Shown here piece after piece: positions 1 through 10,907 of a stretch of 64,000 nucleotides of DNA (the first letter of the stretch is position 1; each line of letters opens with the position of its first letter). Under the pieces are notes generated by a model. The model saw only the letters and a program-made list of their open reading frames with translations, had not been told where the DNA came from and ran no database searches. Made by a program: the position numbers and the translations under genes. Origin of the DNA: Theocolax elegans (Eukaryota > Arthropoda > Insecta > Hymenoptera > Cerocephalidae); the NCBI GenBank assembly GCA_026168455.1, contig CM047426.1, positions 58,687,812-58,751,811 of the forward strand, written 5' to 3'.

Positions 1-880
1 GTATTTCCAATTTATTTTTACATTGAGATCGAATTTGAATATCTTTCTGATTTTTTAATTGATTTCGACTACCCGGTGGGTCCTGACTTTGAGATTTAAT
101 TAAAATTGACTCTTGCTTACGCGATGGGCTTATATGTCCTCGAATTCGCGTCTCTTCTACAAGATATACTTTCTCATTAATATGATCGACCTCTCGGGTC
201 GACACCTCCCTTCGTTGAAAATTTTCATTAGCATAATTTGTTTTTCCTGTTTCCCCAAACGAATTCCTTTTAGGTGGTTTTATTACCTGTGTGATATGTT
301 TTACGACTTCCTCACCCTCTCTTGCATTGACACTCATAGGGTTAGCAGAAATTCCCTTACGCGTTCCCGTTCTCTCGTTCAATATACTGTTACGTTTTTC
401 TATGACATTAATCGTCGGGTCTTCATACCTTTCCTTTGTTTCGATCAATAATATGTTTTCTTCTACAAAAGGGATACAGACGTCTACAACTCTTAACATT
501 CTTTTCGCATAATCAATTTTTGCACCTAATTGACAAAAAAAATCGCTTCCCAGTAAACCATCTTCGATTATAGGCACGTTGTCATTTATTATATGGAATT
601 CAATGTCAAACTTTGGAAAATTGATGTCAACTTTGCCTAAAGTGTAAATACTTTCTTCCGTGATTCCTTTTAATTCTAATGTTTCATTTTTATTCATATT
701 TTCGTCTTTTGGTATGTTTCGTAATTTTAGTAAATTGGGACCTGCTCCTGAATCTAAAATAAGAGTTATTTCCTCGTTGCTTCTCGGATTTTTAAGTTTA
801 ATAATTGGCGACTTGTAATTTTTACTTAATCGAACATATCTTTTGATGATGTGGGTTCCTGTTTTTTGTAACTCGGGCGC
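1..880 (-). CDS. pol: LTR retrotransposon pol, 5' part with retropepsin (runs off the window)
   Basis: A reading frame without stops runs on the minus strand from inside the end of gag to base 1. It is in the -1 frame relative to gag and overlaps gag's last codons. About 30 residues past the gag stop it encodes LILDSGAGPNLL, the catalytic D-S-G-A loop of a retroviral-type aspartic protease, and later GLLGSDFF, the second conserved strand of that fold. Reverse transcriptase, RNase H and integrase are expected beyond base 1 but are not in the window. The -1 arrangement implies frameshifting. A C-AAA-AAA run lies in the overlap, but no textbook slippery heptamer was found. Family is probably Ty3/Gypsy. 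The left boundary is the window edge, and the right boundary is where the -1 frame becomes useful rather than a proven start. Confidence 0.8.
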
Positions 881-2538
881 CTCGTGTACTCGGTCTCTCG
901 TCTCGCGCCCTGTTGTCGGAGACCATTTTCGTTTTCCGATCGGTTCTCTCGATTTCGATTATTAAATTCCCGTTTTCTACATTCTTCTATAATATGGCCC
1001 TCTTTTTTGCAGTATCGGCATATCCTTTCTGTATTTGTATAATTTTGTTTTGGGAAGGTTGCATTTTGGCGACGAACATATTGATTTTCTTGCTGCTTAA
1101 ATTCATTAGTCCGTTTTTCACCTGGCCATTGTTGCGGTCTGCGTGACTCTCGAGACTCCGCCCAGTCATTCGTAGGCCGTATTTCCCTGGCTTGGGGTTG
1201 TCTCATTTTTTCTAAATGCCAGCATTTCGGTGCCAGGTGGCCCTGTCTCCCGCAAAGTTGACATTTATCGGTATATTTTGTCTCGGCAAAATGGACTCTT
1301 TGTATAGGATTTTTATTTTCTGCTATGACTTTAATTGTTTCATTTAACTCTTCTACTTCATAGCATGCAAAATCTCTATCGATTTCTATAGCTTCTGCAG
1401 TAGCTTCATCCAATTTACACACTTGCCCCATTCGTGCTTTTATTACCCAATGTAAACCGCGAATAAAAAATTTTACTAAATTATTTTCTAAAGATCGATT
1501 GAAATTATTAGTTAATCTTTTTTCTCTTCGAGCTGCTTCAGTGATTTCTTGACCGATGGATCTAACCCTGTTTGAAAAAACTACGACACTTTCTTCCCTT
1601 TTCTGTTTTACATTAGCTAATTTACCGTGTAATTGATGATAAGATTTCGCAGACCCAAAAATACTATCAAAAAAATTTGCAATATCTTCAATCGATTCAA
1701 AACTTTTTTTTGCTGCACTCTTCAATGCTTCTCCATATAATCTCATTTTAATTAATTTCGCGAGGTCCGGTTCATATTGTTCATGTATTATGTTGCAAGC
1801 TTCCCTACATCCGTCAACAAATTGACTCAATGGAATATTTACCCCATTATATTTTGGTATTAATTCAAGTGCGTCTTTTATAGAAAGGGGCCTCACTTGT
1901 CCTAAGGTTGAGTTTGTTAAATACGAATTTAATCTTGGCAATCTCTCCGATAATAAATTAATATTATTACAGTTATTTGGTAAAATTGGTGTGCTTGTAG
2001 TAAATCTGACATTATTATCTCGTTTAACAATTTCAGGTTTCATTGGTTGTTCTGATGTTTTTGCATTTTTAATTGTTGTATTTTCTGCCGAAAAATAGGT
2101 TGTGTTATCGTCTGTTAGTTCGGGTTTAAAACCTATCCCATTTACTTCTACTTTTGTTTTTTCTTCTAAGTTTCCGATAATATAATCGATTATTAATTTT
2201 GGATTTACTCTTTTTTCTATAAAATCGCCTAAAGCTTCAATTAGATACTTATCTTCGCAAAATTCTATTATATCTTTTTTGTCTACGAATTCCTTTAACA
2301 AGTCAATTATTATAGGTATATTTTTATCGAGGCCTACCGCTTCATCTGATAAATGTATCCCGCTATCATGCCTATCTTTAAATAATTTCAACAAACTAGC
2401 TAAAGATTTGTCCGGATTTTCAACACAAAAATCTGGGTTTATTTTAAGCGCCTGCTTAAGCAAAATTGAAGCCGCGTCTTTATTTCGAGAATTCTCTTTT
2501 TCATTGGTACCCATGATCTGTGCTAATAAGGAAGACAA
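826..2538 (-). CDS. gag: LTR retrotransposon gag polyprotein, two CCHC knuckles
   Basis: A 570-residue ORF. Its C-terminal third carries two nucleocapsid zinc knuckles of the C-x2-C-x4-H-x4-C type (CQLCGRQGHLAPKC and CRYCKKEGHIIEEC) embedded in Arg/Asn/Gln-rich sequence. The middle (about residues 210-390) has the helical, charged character of a retrotransposon capsid domain, including the stretch VVVFSNRVRSIGQEI. The N-terminal 200 residues are acidic and not recognised. It would assemble cytoplasmic particles and package the element RNA. It lies just downstream of a putative primer site and LTR and just upstream of the protease frame, which is normal gag-pol order. The frame is intact, which suggests the element is not very old. 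Confidence 0.85.
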   Translation of the reverse strand: MSSLLAQIMGTNEKENSRNKDAASILLKQALKINPDFCVENPDKSLASLLKLFKDRHDSGIHLSDEAVGLDKNIPIIIDLLKEFVDKKDIIEFCEDKYLIEALGDFIEKRVNPKLIIDYIIGNLEEKTKVEVNGIGFKPELTDDNTTYFSAENTTIKNAKTSEQPMKPEIVKRDNNVRFTTSTPILPNNCNNINLLSERLPRLNSYLTNSTLGQVRPLSIKDALELIPKYNGVNIPLSQFVDGCREACNIIHEQYEPDLAKLIKMRLYGEALKSAAKKSFESIEDIANFFDSIFGSAKSYHQLHGKLANVKQKREESVVVFSNRVRSIGQEITEAARREKRLTNNFNRSLENNLVKFFIRGLHWVIKARMGQVCKLDEATAEAIEIDRDFACYEVEELNETIKVIAENKNPIQRVHFAETKYTDKCQLCGRQGHLAPKCWHLEKMRQPQAREIRPTNDWAESRESRRPQQWPGEKRTNEFKQQENQYVRRQNATFPKQNYTNTERICRYCKKEGHIIEECRKREFNNRNRENRSENENGLRQQGARRETEYTRRPSYKKQEPTSSKDMFD

Positions 2539-2564
2539 TTGCTCTAATCCTTCTTTAATTTTTA

Positions 2565-2577
2565 GGACGAGTCCCCA
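2565..2577 (-). promoter_or_regulatory. Putative primer-binding site of the left LTR retrotransposon
   Basis: On the minus strand this reads TGGGGACTCGTCC, a TGG-initial sequence two bases from the probable LTR edge and 27 bases before the gag ATG. That is where a tRNA primer pairs to start minus-strand DNA synthesis. It resembles the tRNA-Pro primer site of murine retroviruses, but I could not assign the tRNA. Confidence 0.55.
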
Positions 2578-2579
2578 CT

Positions 2580-3231
2580 TGTTACGTCCTAGGGTAGACG
2601 TACCGTAGAAAAATTAAATGGACTGAATTTAAATTAAAAATAGAAGTTCCCCGTTTTAGTACGCGTATAGCGTCAAGGATGGGTGGCAATTCTCCTCGGT
2701 ATAGCACAGGTCATAGACCCTTCCGAAATTTACGTGCATGGGTAAGCCCAAGGTGCAACAATGAGTGAAGGCGAGGAAAGGAAAACAACCAACCTTATCG
2801 GGTGGGAGATCTACGGTTGACCGGTGGCTGCAACTGCTCGGCTGTCTTTCTCGCTCTCGTTGATCCTCGATGCAAAGACTCCCTTACAATAGAAATGCGG
2901 TATAGACTAATTGGGATTTTAAAGGGAATAGGAAAATGACTAGTGTTTGAAGGTTTAAAAATACTGAACAATGACTTTCGATTTCTTGCTTTATTTCGCG
3001 TTAAGTTTTGGATACAGGAGTTTACCTTACTTGAGAAAAGACTAAAGAGCAAGAGCGCACACCTCGGTGCGACATCCCTATTTATATCAAGGGTTTGGGG
3101 TGGAGTTTTGGTTCCTCTTGACCAATCAAATATTGTACATTTACTTAATTAATTTATTCTTTGTCATGCGTGACCTAATTAAGTTATTAGCTAGAATTTT
3201 TCAAGGCGGTTCCTGTCTTTGACGAGGACAT
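2580..3231 (-). repeat. Candidate 5' LTR of the left retrotransposon
   Basis: The block next to the primer site starts TGTTACGTC in plus orientation and could end at GACGAGGACA, giving TGT...ACA ends. The far edge is inferred, because the partner LTR lies outside the window. In element (minus) orientation it has a TATA box, TATAAATA, at 3086-3079, and a possible AATAAA near 2990, the promoter and poly(A) signals an LTR needs. No target duplication could be tested. Confidence 0.5.
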
Positions 3232-3244
3232 CCTACTTTACGTA

Positions 3245-3320
3245 TTAAATGTGTGCGCACGTGTGTGCGTATGTGTGTGTGCATATGTGTGTGTGTATGT
3301 GTACGCGCATGTGTGTACGT
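3245..3320. repeat. Imperfect (GT)n microsatellite
   Basis: Alternating GT/GC/TA dinucleotides with interruptions. It lies between the retrotransposon LTR and the next foldback element. Confidence 0.8.
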
Positions 3321-3346
3321 TGCGTCTATCATGACGCGACATAAAT

Positions 3347-4608
3347 AAATAATATTGTAATATCATAAATATATACCTAATGCAAGAATTGCAAAATTGT
3401 AATCTTGGAAGAAATTATATTTTTAATTAATATTATCAAATAAAATATTTTTTATGTTTAGTTCATAATGTGTAATTATTAACATTTAGCTTTTAATTAG
3501 CTTATAAAATTGATACTCCCGCTTTGTATAACATTTTTTGAAAACTTGATTGTGTAATATGCATAATAGTAATTAAGATAATATGATATAGACTAAAATT
3601 AATAACAGTATTGTTTTCTTATAAATAACATTTATACTATAAGATTACAAATATTATAAGTTTTATGTATAATATGTTGAAAACAAAATACAAATATCTT
3701 TTAGTTACTTATATAAATATATTTGATGCATGACAATATAAAACTGAGTTAATATTTACATTACTTTTAGTTTTCTTAAATTAATTTTTTTATGTATTTT
3801 CACTTCCAACATTAACAGCTGTACCAAGATCTTGTTTGTTTAACACAAAAATATCTAACACTTCTATTACATACATTCAATAAATAATAATTATTTTAAT
3901 AATTGATAGTTTAAAATATTTTACATAATTAATTATTAAAATAGTTATTATTTATGAAATTTATACAATAGAAGTTATAGATATGCATATCTATAACATT
4001 TTTTTAATTTATAATAAAAAAATATATAAAAACAAAAACATTTTTATAATCACATATTCAAATCATATACAAATTCACATTCACATATACAAATATTTTA
4101 CACTATCAATTATTAAAATAATTAAGAAAACTAAAAGTTATGTAAATATTAACTCAGTTTTATATTGTCATGCATTAAATATATTTATATATGTAACTAA
4201 AAGATATTTGTATTTTGTTTTCAACATATAATATTTTTAATCTGATAGTATAAATGTTATTTATAAGAAAAAAATACTGTTATTAATTTTAACTTGTTGA
4301 TTTCACCCTCCATTGTTAATTATTAAAAGGAATCGATTCCTTTTAATAGTTATTAATTTTAGTTTATATCATATTATCTTAATTACTATTATGCATATTA
4401 CACAATCAACTTTTCAAAAAATTTTATACAAAGCGGGAGTATCAATTTTATAAGCTAATAAAAGCTAAATGTTAACAATTACACATTATGAACTAAACAT
4501 AAAAAATATTTTATTTGATAATATTAATTAAAAATATAATGTCTTCCAAGATTACAATTTTACAATTCTTGTATTAGGTATATTTTTATGATATTACAAT
4601 ATTATTTA
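3347..4608. mobile_element. AT-rich foldback element, ~1.26 kb
   Basis: The two ends are reverse complements over some 450-490 bases each (about 3347-3795 and 4115-4608). For example AATAATATTGTAATATCAT at the left end is mirrored at the right end, and the phrase ACTCCCGCTTTGTATAA near 3515 returns inverted near 4430. The unpaired centre (~3800-4110) contains an AT-rich segment repeated directly at 4858-5007. There is no transposase. It is probably a non-autonomous DNA transposon, and target duplications were not resolved. Confidence 0.8.
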
Positions 4609-4694
4609 CTTATATTTACTTGTGTGCACAATTTGAATACTATAATCAACTCTTCTAAAAAGCATTAAATCTTGGACGACTTTATTTTACACTT

Positions 4695-5007
4695 GAATTT
4701 ATGTGATATTATGTAATAAAAGTGTCAGATATTTTTGTGTTAAACATTTAAGTTATTTTTAATTCTTATTTGTAGAATTAATTATTTTTATACATTTATA
4801 TATTTTGAATGTAAAAATTTTTATTGCTTTTATATTTTTATTTTATACAATAAAAAATTGTTTAACACAAAAATATCTAACACTTCTATTACATAAATTC
4901 AATGAATAATAATTATTTTCATAATCAATAGTGTAAAATATTTTACATAATTAATTATTAAAATAGTTATTATTTATGGAATTTATGTAATAAAATTGTT
5001 AGATACA
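4695..5007. repeat. Second AT-rich inverted repeat, related to the core of the preceding element
   Basis: A ~45-base segment around 4700-4745 (ending GATATTTTTGTGTTAAACA) is the reverse complement of 4860-4900. The part from 4858 to 5007 is a direct near-copy of 3838-3990. This makes it another copy of whatever short element occupies the centre of the 3.3-4.6 kb foldback. Confidence 0.65.
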
Positions 5008-5008
5008 T

Positions 5009-5099
5009 AAAAAAAAAAAGTTGAGTCTCAGGATTTGAACCCGAGACCCCATGGTTACTGCAAAATGCATACGACTTAGCGCTCACGGCTACCGTGACA
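5009..5099 (-). other. tRNA-like unit with B box and T-run terminator
   Basis: On the minus strand the sequence has an A-box-like stretch, a T arm with GGTTCAAATCC (a near-consensus B box) paired by CTCGG/CTGAG, then a run of eleven T directly after the would-be acceptor strand. The 5' acceptor half pairs only weakly, so this is more likely a tRNA-derived repeat or pseudogene than a working tRNA gene. Confidence 0.5.
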
Positions 5100-5230
5100 T
5101 GTATTAACTTTTATATCGGAACTTATATTTAAGTTGTGCCCCCTGGAGGGGAGCTTAGAATAATAAGGTAATTAATCATTACTTAATTAAATTATTATTG
5201 ACAATTAAAATAAATTGAAAATTTTATTAT

Positions 5231-5330
5231 AAAAAAAAAAAATAATTTTGGGAGTGAGGTGATTTGAACCCTCGTCGTTCGGGTTCTCGTTACCCCTCCT
5301 TCGCTAGTCAAGCTCATACTCCCCGCCGGA
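5231..5330 (-). other. tRNA-like unit, second copy type
   Basis: The minus strand carries GGGTTCAAATCA as a B box. GGGAGT at its 5' end pairs with ACTCCC at its 3' end, giving a six-base acceptor-like stem. A short AAAATTA and then a run of at least ten T follow. The T stem is imperfect, so a pseudo-tRNA or SINE head is likelier than a functional gene. Confidence 0.45.
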
Positions 5331-5397
5331 GTAGGAACCAATCGGAGCGCGGCTCTACTGTGCAGACTCGAACTCCCGGTACGAGATAGAAACACTG

Positions 5398-7015
5398 CCT
5401 GTGATGTTTTGTAAGTGGCTGGTATTAATACAGTTGGCCTTAATGAGTTGTGAGGTGTAGTATTTGGCTTCTGTGATGTTTTGTAAGTGGCTGGTATTAA
5501 TACAGTTGGCCTTAATGAGTTGTGAGGAATAGTATTTGGCTGGTGGAGATCAATAAATTCATTAATCATATTGCTTACAGTGTAAACATCAATTGATTCA
5601 CAAACTTTCGAATAGATCAAAAAATTGAAATTTTAAAATTATATGGTATTGGATCACTAAATGCTGTTTATGCGAATATTCTGACGTTTAAGACATTAGT
5701 TCTATGTACGTGCGTTAGGGGGCTACCTGTTAAAATGTGAAACTGACTATTATTTGCTATCGGTTGTGCGTATATACCTCATGTCTTCCTCGTCGGAATA
5801 TAGCTTTTTTCAAAATTTTCATATTGTATCATTCATCTGTATCTAGGTACGAGTTGCCTGGACTCTACTGATGAACTCACCAGGCATACTATAGGCAAAA
5901 GACAATAAATTTCCTACTCATTTCTTGTTATTCTGATGTTTTTATTTTATACTTCACTTAAATAAATTATTTATTTGGACTTATCTTGTCTTGGTCTTTT
6001 TTCAAACACTCTTCCTGTGATGTTTTGTAAGTGGCTGGTATTAATGCAGATGTCCTTAATGAGTTGTGAGGAATAGTATTTGGCTTGTGAAGATCAATAA
6101 ATTCATTTATCATATTGCTTACATTGTAAACATACAATTGATTCACAAACTTTCGAATAGTTCAAAAAATTTAAATTTAAAAATTATATGTCATTGAATC
6201 ACAAAATGCTCTCTATGGTAATATTCTGACGTTTAAGACATTAGTTCTATGTAAGTGGGTTAGGGGGCTGCCTGTTAAAATGTGGCACTTACTAATGTTA
6301 TCGGTAGTATATGTCATTGAATCACAAAATGCTCTCTATGGTAATATTCTGACGTTTAAGACATTAGTTCTATGTAAGTGGGTTAGGGGGCTGCCTGTTA
6401 AAATGTGGCACTTACTAATGTTTGTTATCGGTAGTGCATATATACCTTATGCCTTCCTCGTGGGAATAGAGATGTTTTTTCATAATTTTTATATTATTTC
6501 ATTCATCGGTATCTAGGTACGAAATTCCTGGACTCTACTGATGAACCCACCAGGCATACTGAGGGCAAAATACAATAAATATTTTTTACTTTGAGTCAGC
6601 TTTTCTTAATCTGTTTTCAAACTCTCGTCCTGTGAGGTTCTTATAGTGGCAGGTATTAATTCAGTCCGCCTTATTGCGTTGTGTGGAATAGTATTTGGTT
6701 TGTGGAGATCAATAAATTCATTTATCATATTGCTTACATTGTAAACATACAATTGATTCACAAACTTTCGAATAGTTCAAAAAATTTAAATTTAAAAATT
6801 ATATGGTATTGGATCACTAAATGCTGTCTATGCGAATATTCTGACGTTTAAGACATTAGTTCTATGTAAGTGCGTTAGAGTGCTGCCTGTTAAAATGTGG
6901 CAGTTACTAATGTTTATTATCGGTAGTGCATATATACCTCATGCCTTCCTCGTGGGAATAGAGCTGTTTTTCAAAATTTTTATATTATATCATTCATCTG
7001 TAACTAGGTCGTCCT
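5398..7015. repeat. Tandem repeat, ~0.6 kb unit with internal duplications
   Basis: The phrase TGATGTTTTGTAAGTGGC starts copies at ~5398, ~5470 and ~6016, and a diverged one at ~6635. Each is followed by GTAACATTGT-type spacer, an ATTCTGACGTTTAAGACATT block and CTACTGATGAAC..CACCAGGCATAC. The first two starts are only ~72 bases apart. In the ~6.0 kb copy a ~110-base block is duplicated (about 6195-6305 and 6310-6420). No coding capacity was seen. Confidence 0.8.
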
Positions 7016-7500
7016 CGTGATCGAAGAAAAGTAACAAAAAGAAAATAGATGACTGTATAAGAATCAATGAATAATAAGATGAAAGGATCAAATATTGATT
7101 GTCAGCAGTTCAAGATTAGGATTTTAAATATACATGCATAAGAGATCTTGAAACTTACTAGAGTGAGTATGAAAGTAGAAGAATTATTACATACCTTTAA
7201 TCTAGATATAAACCAATATATTAATCTTAGAACTTAAATTAAAGAAAATTTGTCATCATCTCACAATATAATTCTAGATATAAGAACTTATATTTGTGCG
7301 AATATAAATGCAATCATAATGTAGATCGCAAACATCGTCGAATTTCAAATTATAACTACAATAAAATGAGTAACTTCTTTTTAAAAACAAATGTAAAACT
7401 GAATAATATCACTGAAAACTGCGACAATATAAATTGTCGCGAGGCATTATTTTAAGAAATTTCTCGATGCCTGTTTGCCCGTTTACAATTCGGGGAAAAC
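7016..7500. other. AT-rich spacer, nothing recognised
   Basis: Low-complexity AT-rich sequence without a long open frame, repeat pair or RNA-like fold that I could identify. Confidence 0.6.
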
Positions 7501-8057
7501 TTGTTGAAAAACAAGTCCCCAAAGTGTATAAAAAAAGGGGCAAGCAGCGGTCGAGCTCATGGGAGAGGTAGTGACGTAGAGTGCCAAAAAGTAAGAGCCT
7601 TTTCTATTGGCCCTTGCTGAAACAAAGGGCCAATTGAAAGGCTCGATATCGAGATGATCGGGAAGGCGGCGAAATCGGTTACGCCGCCGAGTCAGTACCT
7701 AGCGGAGAGCGATCGCGCGCGGATGTGCAGAGCCGACTCGTGTGTGTGTGGACAGCCGACAACCGACCCGAGGAGCTGAGGAGACCTTCAAGAGTGACAC
7801 GCATCGTCTTGGAATTGAGACGAGGGCGCACTTCTAGGAGTAGCGACCACAGGGCGAGAGTGAGGCGAGAGCGAGAGTGAGAGAGAGATAGCGCGACGAG
7901 AAGCGCGAGCAAGCGGTCGACACCGGCCTTCGAGATTGTCCTCAACCAGGGTAAGAGAAATAATTTATTATCGGTTGCTCGATCGCGAGTTAGGCGCGGA
8001 TCCCGATTAATTAAAGACATTAATAGTGTGTGTGTGTGAGAAAGAGAGAGAGAGAGA
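7500..8057 (+). promoter_or_regulatory. GC-richer, promoter-like or LTR-like block (left half)
   Basis: Base composition changes sharply from the AT-rich flank. TATAAAAAAAGG at ~7530 is followed ~25 bases later by a purine/GC-rich leader with many GAGAG repeats, as in arthropod LTR U3-R-U5 regions or TATA promoters. A GGGTAAGAG splice-donor-like site occurs at ~7949. The block ends in (GT)n(GA)n at ~8020-8057 where the non-LTR elements begin, and similar sequence resumes at 13140. No matching LTR partner or clean ends were found. Confidence 0.3.
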
Positions 8058-8456
8058 GATTGATTGATTGATTGTACTTTATTTGGCTTTTTGGGGTAAA
8101 TACCCCATAAGCACCATTAGCATGAATTACAATGATATACAATAAAATAAAATAAAATAACAATATGTGAAGTATAAAAATACGTTATCAGTAAATAGCG
8201 ATATATAAACGAGCAGTGACTAGATATAATAATAATGTAAAATAATTTAGAAAAACATATGTACAATTAATTAAATAATAAATAAATAAATACTTAAAAC
8301 TAAACAACAATAAATAAATAAATTAACTTCTCTCTGCAGGTATCGCTGAAGTTAACAAAAAATTGGTTGAACTATAAAACTTACTGTTGAACAATAAAAC
8401 TTAGAACTTAACAAGCTAAGCGCTATAACAATTTTTAAAAACAATTAGGAATGTAA

Positions 8457-9677
8457 TTAAGCAGCATCCAGGTGAGGGATGGACCTCGGCAATAAGCCCT
8501 CAGACACTACCCGCAAGGACCAGGCTGCTTGGTCGAGCCCAGACAAATTATTAAATAATGTAGTTTTGAATTCGTTGAAGCATGAAGGGTTAAAGTTGAT
8601 GATAGGGAGCTGATTCAAAATGCGGGTGGAGGTGATGATAAATGACTTATTTAAGGCTTCTATGCGCGGAGGAAGATACATGAGCGATTTGGGAGGATGA
8701 CGAGAGGAAGAGCCAGGGTTTTGGCCGGAGGTATTAAGCAAGGTAAAATGGTCAGCTAGATATGAGGGTCAATTGTGAGCAATGATATTAAATGCTAGGG
8801 AACCGATGAGATATGAACGTCTGGACTCAACCGACAGCCATTTTAAACCGAGTCTAAACGGGGTGACGTGTTCACGTCTCGCTATGTTGCCTCACACAAA
8901 TCTTACGCAGGCATTCAACAATCTTTGAAGCTTGATGTTCTTAGTCTGATCTACATCATTATATACTGCGCACGCATAATCTAGATGGGGAAAAATAAGC
9001 GTTTCAACAAGACTCTTGCGAAGCTTGATCGATAATGATTTATTGTAATAGCGAAGAGAATGTAGAACACCGTGGACGCGCCTAAAGATTGACATGACCT
9101 GCTTAGACCAATCAAGGGTAGGGGTGATCAGCAACCCTAGCGATTTAACCACACTCTCGTAATCCAGCAAGTCATTACCTAGTTTAACCTTCGGGGCAGT
9201 GCTCAGGTTGATACGCGAAATAAAAGCCTGACTGCCCAGGATCATTACCTTCGTCTTTTTAACATTCAGTGAGAGGCCATTTTCTAATGCCCAGTTTGCG
9301 ATCGCGTTCGCATCGTGAGATACGCGTTGAACACCAGCGTCGAAGTCAGATGGAAAGAACGAATGATAAACCTGGGCATCATTGGCAAATAACATATAAT
9401 TGCTATACTTTAAAACCTTAGGTAAATCATTAATGAAAATGGAAAATAAGATCGGACCCAGAACACTGCCCTGAGGCACACCAGCATTCACCTCTAGCCA
9501 ATCAGAGAACATGCCAACCTCGTCCACAACGGCCTGTTTGCGACCCACAAGGTATCTGTAAAACCAGTTTAGTACCAAGTCTGTACAGCCGATGTCGCCC
9601 AGCTTGCGGATGAGCTTATCGTGTGGGACTGTAACAAAGGCCTTGGAGAAATCAAATAAGACTAGGATCGTAATCAT
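8457..9677 (-). pseudogene. Reverse transcriptase C-terminal part of element A, inactivated
   Basis: One frame covers the palm region to the C-terminus, with the QGSVLGPILFSIFINDLP motif and the thumb region with HLDYACAVYND. Compared with the sister element B it has nonsense codons near 8890 (TGA where B has W in FVWGN) and 8774 (TGA in HN*P where B has S). The catalytic box reads FAND where B has YADD, so an active-site aspartate is lost, and FDSVPH has become FVTVPH. It starts at a shared ATG inside the RT domain, so the endonuclease is absent. It is dead as a polymerase. Confidence 0.85.
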
Positions 9678-9802
9678 TCTTCAGATTCAGGAAAAACAAT
9701 AGCTTCGATAGATGAAAAATGAGTTTTTAAGCGATTAATATTAGTATGGAAAATGTTGAATGAGTTAGCTGATTTAGCGTTCCCGACCCGACCTGCCCTG
9801 TC

Positions 9803-10899
9803 TCATTTAGTATGAGGCGAGAGCGGAGGAAGTTTACTTATGTCAGCCTCCGAAGTCACACGCATGAGTGGACCATCCCTCACCTTTCGTATAAATACAC
9901 TTAAATTGTAAATAACAGGCCTCGCGTAGCCTAACTCTTTACATTTAGAAATTGCCGCTTGCCAAAGGTCAAAGATAGGCTTGGGCCATAACGGCCGAAT
10001 AAATAACAAATGGTTACCGCCATCCCCAAAGATTTTTGACGCCGACTGCCCCTTTAATAAATGCGCTCTGTCTAAAATCAGGTCCCTAGCCGAGGCCGAC
10101 GATAGCCGAAAAACTAAACCTCGGCTGCGCGGTTGAGCCGATGTTTCGCCCTCAATAGCTGGTCTGGATCGCGGTAGCCAAGGTCTGGTCTCAACAATCT
10201 GCTTTGACATTAGAGGTAGCTTGATCGTGTCAAGCACCTTGTCGACAATGTCAATGTCAGAGAGGGACGTCGATAATGGCAAACCCGTAGCCAGAATCTC
10301 GCAAGTGTCTTTGGTATCAGGAGAGAAGCCACAAGAAAGCGCATTTGAACCACAGCCGGAAGGTCTGTTTTCCTCCATGGCAGCAATTCTCCGCTCTAGC
10401 TCGGAGTAACGTTCATTTATGTTATCAAAGCGCACCTCTGTAGCCGACTCCACCTGATCAACGCGAGCATGTAGAGCCACAATATCCGCCCTCACTTCAT
10501 CCAGCTTCCCCTCCACACGATCAACCTTCTCGACCACTGACTTTATGTCGCTTCGTAAATTGTCGATATTTAGCTGGAGGTTCGTCTGAAAATTGCGCGC
10601 GAAGCTCTCCATCCACGGTGGTGTAGCACCCGCCATTGCGTCGGACTCAGGTGCAGTATCGTGCGACGCTTGATTGGGCGGCAGAGGCGTGGCGCCACGA
10701 GGTTGCTTGACAACCTGTGACGAAGATGACGACGGAGGCGAGGCCACGCGCTTAGATACGGAGGAGGGCGGAGTGGACGTGGCTGACGGCGCGGTGCGGC
10801 AGGTCGCGCTCGCTTGTCGCGGCAATCCAGGCGGTGGCGCCCTCGCTTCAATGGGAGCCACAACTAGCGCTTTGGCTTTAGCCAGCGCACAACAGCGGC
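9803..10899 (-). CDS. ORF1 protein of non-LTR element A (coiled coil plus nucleic-acid-binding domain)
   Basis: The open frame extends to 10975, but its first ~25 residues are translated from the (TATC)n tail of element B, so the real element sequence begins near 10907. It has an Ala/Pro/Ser-rich N-terminus, then a run of ~70 residues with heptad-like Leu/Val/Ile spacing around VVEKVDRVEGKLDEVRADIV (a coiled coil), and a C-terminal region with RGLVFRLSSASARDLIL, which resembles the FP/ORF1 C-terminal domain of insect LINEs. ORF1 proteins trimerise and bind element RNA. The original start codon is not present, so the copy is 5'-truncated; the frame is otherwise intact. Confidence 0.7.
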
Positions 10900-10907
10900 G
10901 CTCCGTC

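Larger units (their letters stand above)
8058..10907 (-). mobile_element. Non-LTR retrotransposon A (CR1/L2/Jockey-like), truncated and internally deleted
   Basis: In minus orientation the element reads ORF1 (10899-9803), then an ORF2 remnant (9677-8457), an A-rich 3' UTR with a GGGGTATTTACCCC hairpin and AATAAAG, and a tail of (ATCA)n repeats at 8060-8080. Microsatellite 3' tails are typical of the CR1/L2 group. The endonuclease and the first half of the reverse transcriptase are missing between ORF1 and the ORF2 remnant, which marks an internal deletion. The 5' end abuts the tail of element B. The clade was not resolved. Confidence 0.75.

Noticed and set aside
3245..3320. CRISPR-like or telomeric repeat
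   Set aside because: Plain GT-type microsatellite; no spacers and no telomeric unit. No CRISPR array occurs in the window.
5195..5620. 141-residue ORF on the minus strand
   Set aside because: It runs through a tandem repeat and a tRNA-like unit; repeated residues only mirror the repeat.
5873..5905. CTGATGA at ~5876 and ~6537 as another hammerhead ribozyme
   Set aside because: No GAAA box or closing stems at the right spacing.
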